The notes under the pieces were generated by a model. It was given only the letters and a program-made list of their open reading frames with translations, ran no database searches and was not told the origin of the DNA. From Gammaproteobacteria bacterium (GTDB lineage: Bacteria > Pseudomonadota > Gammaproteobacteria > HK1): a stretch of DNA of 11,293 nt. The stretch lies in the NCBI GenBank assembly GCA_020444775.1, contig JAGRHX010000004.1, positions 1-11,293 of the forward strand, in the 5' to 3' direction. The position numbers and the translations under genes were made by a program. Positions 5,692-11,293 of this stretch are shown here, in pieces (within the stretch, counting starts at the first letter, position 1; every line of letters begins with the position of its first letter).

Positions 5692-8646
5692 GTCGTATCG
5701 GCCCCGTCCCGATCGATCCCGGTGCAAGGACCACAGATGCAGCAAGGCGGGTAGCAGAATGAGGTTGACGGCCAACACGCAGAGCACGCCCAGGCACAGC
5801 ACCATGCCGAGCGAGGCCAGACCCAGATGCGAGGCAAACGCCAGCGTACCGAAGCTCAGCAGGGTGGTTGCTCCGCTATAGAACGAAGCGCGAGCAGTGC
5901 TGGTCGATAGCAGCGATGCGCTACTATCTGTACCCATTGCAGGAATGGTCCTGGCACGATGAACGAGGTGTATGGCGGTATCTACACCAATGCCCAGCAG
6001 CAGCGGCAGCACGATCACATTGGCGAAGTTCAGCGCCACGCCCGACAGCCTGCAGGCGGCGAGGGTAAACACGCAGGCAACCAGTGTCAGGGTCACGATA
6101 AGGCCGGCATCACGGACGCTATGCGTGAACACCCAGACCAGCATCAGCACACCGAGCACCGCAATCAGCATCGAGGTGCGCAGCGAATCGATGACCAGCT
6201 CTCCGAGACTGCGGATCACCGCCGCTTCGCCGAATGCATCGGGTGCCGCCGCCAGCACGTGCTCGACGAAACGCTTCAGGGCGGCCGGGGACGAGAGGTC
6301 CTCGCGCGGCAGGATCTCGAGCCGTTGTCGGCCATCACTGGAGTACGCCAGCCCGCGTAACGAATCCGGCAGCGTGTCGGGGTGGATCATCCGCGCTGAG
6401 AGCAGCTCGCGCAGGTCTGCCAGCAGCGGACCCAAACCGCCCAGCAGCCGCACCTGCAGATCCGCCAGGTCCGCGGTCGGCACGCTACCCTGCTCGAGTC
6501 GCGCAATAAGCTCGACGAGCAGGCCACGCAGCTCGCCGTCGGCAGCAGCCTTTGACTTTTCCACAGAGGATGCCTGGGAAGACCTCGATTCCACGGTGCC
6601 AATCAGCTCGCGCGTTGCTCGCGCCAGCGCGTCGGGCGCAGGGCGGTTGGCCGCCAGCGTCTGCGCATCGAGGGGTCGCAACGACGGCAGCACCAGCATC
6701 GCGGTCTCATCGATGGCGTCCAGTGCTTCCACCTGGTCATCCGGCACGATGCGTTCCGGGCCACGCACCGCGAGCACCGGCTGCCGCTTCGCGCCAGTGG
6801 ACGATGACACGGACCCCGACCCGGCCGACGACTCGCCCGGCTCCAGACCCAGGCGCCGCTCCAGAGCCGAGCGTTCGGACTCGCTCTGGACCAGCACGTT
6901 CATGTTCCAGGTCGCACCCTCCCCCATTGCGAGCAGACGCCGCATCACCTGCACGGAAGGTGCCTGGGCATCACGTACGTGCAGCGGGTTGGCGTCGAAG
7001 CGGACACCCACGGCGAGCACCGCGGCGAGCACGGTCAGCACGCCGAACAACAGCACCACCAGCGCGGCCCGGCGACGGCCCGCATGCAAGCGCGCGCTGT
7101 TTCGCAGCAACGGCGCCGTCGGGTCGCGCCGCGACCAGTGGCGAGAGGCTGTGAGCAGCGCCGGTGGCAACAGCAACATCGCGCAGAGCAGGGCCGCGAA
7201 CAGGCTGCCGGCGGTGATCACCCCGAGCTCGGCCATGGCCGTGAAGGGCGTGAACAAGTAGGACAGAAAGGCGCAGGCGGTCGTCATGGCGCACAACAGC
7301 AACGGCACCAGGCTTTGCCGTGCCGCCGATGCCAACAGGACGATCCGCTCGCCTCGATCGGCCGCCAGTGGGCCGGCGGCCGCGATCCGCTCCTGCGCGC
7401 GCAAGGTCAGGTGAATTGCAAAGTCGACCCCCAGACCGATGCTCAGCACGCCGAATGCCACGGAGATGACGTTCAGGTGCCCGACCAGGACGCTGGCCAG
7501 CCCCAGCGTGATACAGATCGTCATCGCCAGGAAGAACACCAGCGCCAGCAGCGACCGCCAGCAGCGCAGTGCCCGGATCAGCACCAACACCACCAGCACG
7601 GCCGAGGCCAGTCCCGCGAGACCCGCTTGCGCAGCCACATGCGCGCCGTCCTCGTGGGCCAGGACCGGCACGCCGGTGAGCCGGATCACGGGCGGCTGGC
7701 GCGCGCTGCCAGCCGCTCCAGCGGCATGGCCCCCGGTGCCATCGAAGGGTGCCGCGGCGAGCAGCTCGTGCAGACGCTCGACCGCCGCGCCGGCCGGATC
7801 CGGCAAGCTGTAATCGACCACCGGCCTGACCAGCAGCACCAGCGGCATGGTCCGGGCATCCGCGGATGTCCCGGTAGATCCACCGGTAGATGTCGATGGA
7901 TGGGCGAGCAGCGCGCGCCAGTCCAGCGCCGCCGGCTCATCATGCAGCCAGCCATGCAGCACATCGGCCAGTGCTCTCTGCACCGACTCGACAGGCACCG
8001 GCAACTCATCGACTTCTGGCGAGGTCAGCATTGCGAGCAGCTCGAAGAGCGTCTCGATCCGCGGCGATGCCGCCAGCCGCCCCAGCAGCGGCTGCGCCGC
8101 CTCGATGTCTCGTAGAACCTGCTGGCGCGCCTGCGGCGTCAGGTACAACAGCGCGTGACGGCTCAGGTAGACATCGTCGACCGGGCCGTACACGGCCTCG
8201 AAGTGCCGAGGCTCGGCCTTCAAGCGCTCGCCCAGCCGGGCCGCGTACCACAGCAGGTCGCTCGATCCGGACATCGGGTCGGCTATGGGGCCGGCCATCG
8301 GATCGGCCTTCGGATCTGCCTTCGGATCTGCCTTCGGATCTGGCATCGCATCTGGCGTTTCCGACAGCCGCGAACCGGCATCATCGGCTGCACCCGTCGC
8401 CGGTTCCAGGACCACGATGATCGGATCGGCGAACGCAGGCATCGCCGCGTAGAAGTCGCTACGCGCTCTGGATAGCGGCGAATCGGCGGAGAACAGATCG
8501 TTCTCGTCGAAATTGAACTCGAGCCGCGCCGCGCCCGACAGCAGCGCCAACAGCCCCAACAGCGTCCCGGCCATCAGCCAGCCGCGCGGCCGATACAACG
8601 GCCAGCTCAACACCCGCTCCCAGCGGTCCGGGGTACCGGTCGCCAC
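5683..8646 (-). CDS. hpnN: HpnN-like RND/MMPL lipid transporter
   Basis: A 987-residue inner-membrane protein with the internal duplication of RND transporters. TM1 is about 23-41, then a large periplasmic loop (42-340), a TM bundle about 342-500, TM7 about 527-547, a second large loop (550-820), and a TM bundle about 824-972. The two halves carry matching motifs, GLGVDFAIH (D408) and GIGVDTAIH (D889), in the membrane positions where RND pumps relay protons. The first loop has the HpnN-like order FNFDENDLF, FADPIIVVLEP, AVYGPVDDVYLSRHALLYL and AQPLLGRLAASPRIETLFELL. HpnN moves hopanoids from the inner toward the outer membrane. It is over 100 residues longer than usual HpnN; part of the excess is a tetrapeptide repeat (about 99-127) and Ser/Gly-rich insertions near 250-262 and 602-620. 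GTG 8646 starts 34 bp after the aminotransferase stop, and GAG just before it is a poor ribosome site, so translational coupling is possible. Other MMPL lipid exporters are the main alternative. Confidence 0.85.
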   Translation of the reverse strand: MATGTPDRWERVLSWPLYRPRGWLMAGTLLGLLALLSGAARLEFNFDENDLFSADSPLSRARSDFYAAMPAFADPIIVVLEPATGAADDAGSRLSETPDAMPDPKADPKADPKADPMAGPIADPMSGSSDLLWYAARLGERLKAEPRHFEAVYGPVDDVYLSRHALLYLTPQARQQVLRDIEAAQPLLGRLAASPRIETLFELLAMLTSPEVDELPVPVESVQRALADVLHGWLHDEPAALDWRALLAHPSTSTGGSTGTSADARTMPLVLLVRPVVDYSLPDPAGAAVERLHELLAAAPFDGTGGHAAGAAGSARQPPVIRLTGVPVLAHEDGAHVAAQAGLAGLASAVLVVLVLIRALRCWRSLLALVFFLAMTICITLGLASVLVGHLNVISVAFGVLSIGLGVDFAIHLTLRAQERIAAAGPLAADRGERIVLLASAARQSLVPLLLCAMTTACAFLSYLFTPFTAMAELGVITAGSLFAALLCAMLLLPPALLTASRHWSRRDPTAPLLRNSARLHAGRRRAALVVLLFGVLTVLAAVLAVGVRFDANPLHVRDAQAPSVQVMRRLLAMGEGATWNMNVLVQSESERSALERRLGLEPGESSAGSGSVSSSTGAKRQPVLAVRGPERIVPDDQVEALDAIDETAMLVLPSLRPLDAQTLAANRPAPDALARATRELIGTVESRSSQASSVEKSKAAADGELRGLLVELIARLEQGSVPTADLADLQVRLLGGLGPLLADLRELLSARMIHPDTLPDSLRGLAYSSDGRQRLEILPREDLSSPAALKRFVEHVLAAAPDAFGEAAVIRSLGELVIDSLRTSMLIAVLGVLMLVWVFTHSVRDAGLIVTLTLVACVFTLAACRLSGVALNFANVIVLPLLLGIGVDTAIHLVHRARTIPAMGTDSSASLLSTSTARASFYSGATTLLSFGTLAFASHLGLASLGMVLCLGVLCVLAVNLILLPALLHLWSLHRDRSGRGRYDRE
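8273..8356 (-). repeat. Seven-unit 12-bp tandem repeat inside the hpnN-like gene
   Basis: Seven in-frame 12-bp units, the central three nearly identical (TTCGGATCTGCC on the plus strand at 8309-8320 and 8321-8332, then a one-base variant). They encode tetrapeptides: DAMP, DPKA three times, DPMA, GPIA and DPMS, at about residues 99-126 in the first periplasmic loop. The unit length keeps the frame whatever the copy number, so this is a likely site of length variation between strains. Confidence 0.9.
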
Positions 8647-8680
8647 CTCGATGTCTCGTGCGCGGCCCGGCTGCGAACGC

Positions 8681-10099
8681 CTAGGCGCTACCGGCTACGC
8701 TGGCCACGCGTCCACGGCCGCGCAAGGCGTTCTTGCCGATCTTGCTCAAGGCCTCCCAGACAGGCCCCGGGAAGCGGTGCAGCTTGAGCATTACCTTTTC
8801 GAAGGCGTCCAGGAACCAGTCACAATCCTGCTCGTTGACGACCAGCGGTGGGATCAGCTTGATCACGTCTATATGGTGACCGGCAACCTGGGTCAGCACC
8901 TTGTGCTCGTCGAGCAACGGGATGGTGATGGCCTGCGGAAACAGGCTCTGGTCCATGCCATGCGCGATACGCCAGGCACCGCGCAAACCGAAGGAACGGG
9001 GCTCGCCGAATTCGATACCGATCATCAGCCCGCGCCAGCGCACCGCGCGCAGGAACTCGAAACGCGGCTGCATGGCCTGCAGACCCTGGCCCAGATAGTC
9101 ACCCAGGCGCGTGGCCCGTTCGGTGAGTCGCAGCTCGTCCATCAGCGTCAAGGTGGCAAGTCCCGCGACCATCGCCAGGCTGTTCTGACCAAAGGTCGAG
9201 GAATGCACCACGGCCCGGTCCATGGAGCTGAACACACGCTCGCTGACCGAGTTGCTACACAAGACCGCGCCAACCGGCACGAAGCCACCGGATAGCGCCT
9301 TGGACAGTAACACCAGGTCCGGCTGGAATCCCGGCTCGTGCTCGGCAGCCAGGAAGCGGCCGGTGCGGCCCATGCCGGTCTGGACCTCGTCCGCCACCAC
9401 CAGGGTGCCGTGACGGCGACACAGATCCGCGGCCTCGCGCAGATAGCCTTCTGGCGGAATGTTGACTCCCTTGCCCTGGATGGGCTCGATCACGAAGGCC
9501 GCGCACGGCTGCGTCCGCAACGCGTGTTCCAAGGCCTGCAGATCGCCCAGCGGCACGGCATGACAGTCGGGCAACAAATCGCCAAAGCCGGTGCGGAAAA
9601 CCTGGTCACCGTTGATGGCCAGCGATCCATTGGTCAGTCCGTGAAATCCCTTGCGCGCGAAAACTATCGCCGATCGACCGGTCGCGCAGCGCGCAAACTT
9701 GATGGCGGTCTCGACGCTCTCGGTGCCCGAGTTGGTGAAGTAGACCTTGTCCAGCGCCGGGTAGGACACGCGCTTCTTCAGCTCCGCCGCGAGCAGCCCG
9801 GACAACAACGGCGCTTCCATCTGCACGAGGCTGGGATAATCCTCGGCCATGAAGCGACACAACGCATCCTTGATGTAGGGATGATTGCGGCCGACGTTGA
9901 ACACGCCGTAGCCGGCCAGCATGTCGAGGTAGCGGGTGCCCTTCTCGTCCCAGAGATAGGCCCCCTCGGCGCGCACATAGCAACGGTCGAATCCGATGGT
10001 GCGAAGGACCTTCGCGAACATCGGGTTGACATGCGCTGCGTGCAGCGCGTAGTTGGCGCCCTCGTTCTCGCTCAGTAATCGCTTGATATCGAATTCCAC
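8681..10099 (-). CDS. Class-III PLP-dependent aminotransferase
   Basis: A 472-residue cytoplasmic aminotransferase of the acetylornithine/ornithine/GABA fold. Landmarks: LAGYGVFNVGRNHP (61-74), the phosphate-binding NSGTES (123-128), GFHGLTNGSLAING (151-164), FVIEPIQGKGV, the cofactor-binding VADEVQTGMGRTG (D237 toward the pyridine nitrogen), the Schiff-base lysine K267 in LLSKALSGGFVPVGAVL, and HSSTFGQN (299-306). All catalytic residues are present. A tail of about 35 residues follows the fold. It lies 34 bp upstream of the HpnN-like transporter, so the two probably share a transcript. That pairing makes a lipid amine, for example an amino-hopanoid as made by HpnO, a reasonable product, but no residue here shows the substrate; an ordinary omega-amino acid or polyamine aminotransferase is the alternative. 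The start is GTG 10099 (MEFDIKRLLSENEG); there is no strong ribosome site, and the next in-frame ATG would delete conserved N-terminal sequence. Confidence 0.93.
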   Translation of the reverse strand: MEFDIKRLLSENEGANYALHAAHVNPMFAKVLRTIGFDRCYVRAEGAYLWDEKGTRYLDMLAGYGVFNVGRNHPYIKDALCRFMAEDYPSLVQMEAPLLSGLLAAELKKRVSYPALDKVYFTNSGTESVETAIKFARCATGRSAIVFARKGFHGLTNGSLAINGDQVFRTGFGDLLPDCHAVPLGDLQALEHALRTQPCAAFVIEPIQGKGVNIPPEGYLREAADLCRRHGTLVVADEVQTGMGRTGRFLAAEHEPGFQPDLVLLSKALSGGFVPVGAVLCSNSVSERVFSSMDRAVVHSSTFGQNSLAMVAGLATLTLMDELRLTERATRLGDYLGQGLQAMQPRFEFLRAVRWRGLMIGIEFGEPRSFGLRGAWRIAHGMDQSLFPQAITIPLLDEHKVLTQVAGHHIDVIKLIPPLVVNEQDCDWFLDAFEKVMLKLHRFPGPVWEALSKIGKNALRGRGRVASVAGSA

Positions 10100-10165
10100 G
10101 GACGCTCACTCTGCAACACTGCGGCCAAACCCGTATCTCGCATCTGGGCACAGACGTCCCGGCTC

Positions 10166-10171
10166 AGTATA
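10166..10171 (-). promoter_or_regulatory. Possible -10 box for the aminotransferase-transporter unit
   Basis: TATACT on the minus strand, about 67 bp before the GTG at 10099, in otherwise GC-rich DNA. No good TTGACA-like -35 is present at 16-18 bp spacing, so the promoter would be weak or activator-dependent. The 185-bp gap to the acetyltransferase allows an independent promoter here. Confidence 0.3.
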
Positions 10172-10284
10172 CGCGTGCATACGCCGCGCCCGTACAGGTC
10201 CTGCGAGTCCGGGTCGGGCATCTCTGACAGTTGTTTGCATCCGCATCTCAGGCGCGTTCGGCTCGCTGCGTTCGGGCGGGTCCT

Positions 10285-10929
10285 TCAGGGTCCGTCCGGA
10301 ACGGTACGGTCCCACAGATCCTTGGCCAGCTCGAGGGCGTCGATGCGCCCGGCGTAGTACCCGCGCCGGCGACGCACATAGCAAAATCCCTGCTGCGTGT
10401 AGAAGCGGCGCGCGATGGGATTGTCGGCGCGCTGTTCGAGCCGCACGATCGAGACTCCGGCCGTCAACGCCGCGCTCTCCAGCCAGCGCAGCAAGGCAGC
10501 GGCCACCCCCTGGCGGCGAAACCGTGGCGCCACACAGAGCAGCAACAGATGTGCCTCCTCGACACCGAAGCGCATGATGGCGAAGCCGACCGGCCCCCGC
10601 TGGCTCGCCGGCCCGCTCGGCATGCCTGCCTGGCCGACCGGCTCAGGTGGCACCGGATCACCGCGCGTGCTGGCGTCGGTCCTGGCGTCGGTCCTGGCGT
10701 CGGTAGGCGGCTCGAGCCCGGGTCCGCGTGCTTGGGGATTGGCTGGGATCGCGGGATAGGCGCCCAGCACCACGCAGTCTGCGGCACGAATGGCGTGCAA
10801 CACACGCTCCGGTCGCCAGCTCCAGCCAACCCCGAGCTCGACGTGCAGGCGCGACATCTGCGCGATGCACAGCGCATCCGCCCGCGATGCCAACCGCACC
10901 GATAGCGCATTGGAAAGTCGTTCCGACAT
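10285..10929 (-). CDS. GNAT-family N-acetyltransferase
   Basis: A 214-residue protein with a GNAT fold in its C-terminal half. The acetyl-CoA motif is at about 127-147: LLLLCVAPRFRRQGVAAALL, with the R-x-Q-G-x-A pyrophosphate loop. The last part, ADNPIARRFYTQQGFCYVRR followed by RRGYYAG, matches the C-terminal GNAT pattern (N-x-x-A-x-x-F-Y-x-x-x-GF) and resembles RimI-type acetyltransferases. The N-terminal part (SVRLASRADALCIAQMSRLHVEL) is also typical. Between the first strands and the core lies an unusual linker, about 58-112, rich in Pro/Gly/Asp, with a TDAR repeat. The acceptor substrate is not evident; peptide N-termini, amino acids or small amines are all possible. ATG 10929 was chosen because GGGGAGG sits 11 nt upstream; longer forms from ATG 10962 or ATG 11007 are open but lack such a site. 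The aminotransferase gene starts 185 bp downstream, so a shared operon is uncertain. Confidence 0.88.
   Translation of the reverse strand: MSERLSNALSVRLASRADALCIAQMSRLHVELGVGWSWRPERVLHAIRAADCVVLGAYPAIPANPQARGPGLEPPTDARTDARTDASTRGDPVPPEPVGQAGMPSGPASQRGPVGFAIMRFGVEEAHLLLLCVAPRFRRQGVAAALLRWLESAALTAGVSIVRLEQRADNPIARRFYTQQGFCYVRRRRGYYAGRIDALELAKDLWDRTVPDGP
10671..10706 (-). repeat. Three-unit 12-bp tandem repeat inside the GNAT gene
   Basis: TGGCGTCGGTCC twice followed by TGGCGTCGGTAG on the plus strand. On the coding strand the units give TDARTDARTDAS in the linker of the acetyltransferase. Being a multiple of three, changes in copy number keep the frame. Confidence 0.85.
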
Positions 10930-10940
10930 GCCCTGATCGT

Positions 10941-10947
10941 CCTCCCC
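10941..10947 (-). promoter_or_regulatory. Ribosome binding site of the GNAT gene
   Basis: GGGGAGG, 11 nt before ATG 10929. It is the strongest Shine-Dalgarno match in the window and decides the start against the upstream in-frame ATGs at 10962 and 11007. Confidence 0.6.
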
Positions 10948-11101
10948 GCCGGGCGGGCGCATGATCGCCGCATACCATACGCCAAAGTTGTGCCGGGCGT
11001 CGCACATACAGCTTTGCAGCTTGACAAGTCCGCGCCTTTGCCCGGACCCTACGCGCCTCTCTTCGGACGCCGTGGCGGATTGTGGCCGCCGAGGCCCATC
11101 C

Positions 11102-11131
11102 CAAGGCCCTCACGGACAAGGCCCTCACAGA
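11102..11131. repeat. 15-bp tandem duplication
   Basis: CAAGGCCCTCACGGA at 11102-11116 is followed directly by CAAGGCCCTCACAGA at 11117-11131, one difference in 15. It lies in non-coding DNA and looks like a recent slippage duplication. Confidence 0.8.
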
Positions 11132-11255
11132 CCGGGGCACTCATGGAATCCGACCAGCTGTCGAATACGGTTCTGTGCGTCTCGGTCCTCGCTGGCCGGT
11201 GATCCTTGCGCCGTGCGTGCGCGAAATCACGAGATGGCGCGCCGCAGACCACCAG

Positions 11256-11293
11256 ACGAGTCTGACAGACGAGTCCCAAACGAGTCCCAAACG
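11256..11293. repeat. Short direct repeats at the right edge
   Basis: ACGAGTCCCAA occurs twice in tandem (11269-11279, 11280-11290) and continues as ACG to the edge. A related 13-bp unit, ACGAGTCTGACAG, precedes it at 11256-11268. The array may go on beyond the window. Confidence 0.8.

Larger units (their letters stand above)
10930..11293. other. Region upstream of the GNAT gene, no supported gene
   Basis: About 360 bases to the right edge. Besides the GNAT ribosome site it contains two short repeat groups (11102-11131 and 11256-11293). A minus-strand frame from TTG 11279 to 11049 is open for 76 codons but shows no motif and has no good start. A plus-strand TTGACA at 11021-11026 has no matching -10. 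The GNAT promoter is probably here but I cannot place it. Confidence 0.45.

Noticed and set aside
6979..8115. Plus-strand open frame of 378 codons opposite the transporter gene
   Set aside because: The Gln/His/Arg-rich product is typical of a frame opposite a GC-rich membrane-protein gene, while the minus strand encodes a complete RND protein.
11021..11026. Perfect TTGACA on the plus strand
   Set aside because: No TATAAT-like box at 16-18 bp spacing and no plus-strand gene follows it in the window.
11049..11279. Minus-strand 76-codon ORF at the right edge
   Set aside because: It has a TTG start without a ribosome site, contains the 15-bp duplication as part of its frame, and no recognisable domain.
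11256..11293. CRISPR-like repeats
   Set aside because: Units are 11-13 bp in direct tandem with no spacers, so this is not a CRISPR array.

Overview
This window is high-GC DNA from a probable gammaproteobacterium. The clues are a Pil-Chp type IV pilus chemosensory cluster in its usual gene order and, upstream of it, an HpnN-like RND lipid transporter paired with a class-III aminotransferase. A Chromatiales-like or related high-GC lineage fits, but nothing here fixes the taxon; there are no rRNA or tRNA genes. Every gene I can support reads on the minus strand, so the biological order runs from high to low coordinates.

Right part (about 10285-10929): a GNAT-family N-acetyltransferase with its own Shine-Dalgarno sequence. 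The 364 bases to its right contain short tandem repeats but no convincing gene.

Middle (5683-10099): a two-gene unit, a PLP-dependent class-III aminotransferase followed 34 bp later by a 987-residue RND/MMPL transporter of the HpnN type. Together they suggest making and moving an amino-modified lipid, possibly a hopanoid such as an aminobacteriohopanepolyol. The transporter assignment is fairly secure; the aminotransferase substrate is inferred. A TATACT -10-like box lies upstream of the aminotransferase.

Spacer (5082-5682): about 600 bases between the transporter and the pilus cluster, with only weak small ORFs, a perfect 15-bp palindrome reaching over the transporter stop codon, and a short hairpin. 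It probably carries the promoter of the pilus cluster.

Left part (1-5078): the Pil-Chp chemosensory system. In transcription order it has a two-domain response regulator in the place of PilG, PilH (single receiver), a CheW-like PilI, a PilJ-type chemoreceptor, and the first 195 codons of a protein at the PilL/ChpA position, cut off by the window edge. In the known system the receptor PilJ works through the CheW adaptor PilI and the histidine kinase ChpA/PilL, which phosphorylates PilG and PilH to control type IV pilus extension, retraction and often cAMP levels.

The most unusual points are the extra degenerate receiver-like domain on the PilG-position regulator, the lack of any phosphotransfer histidine motif in the visible part of the gene after pilJ, and in-frame 12-bp repeat arrays in both the transporter and the nearby acetyltransferase. 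I do not see a clearly new system.
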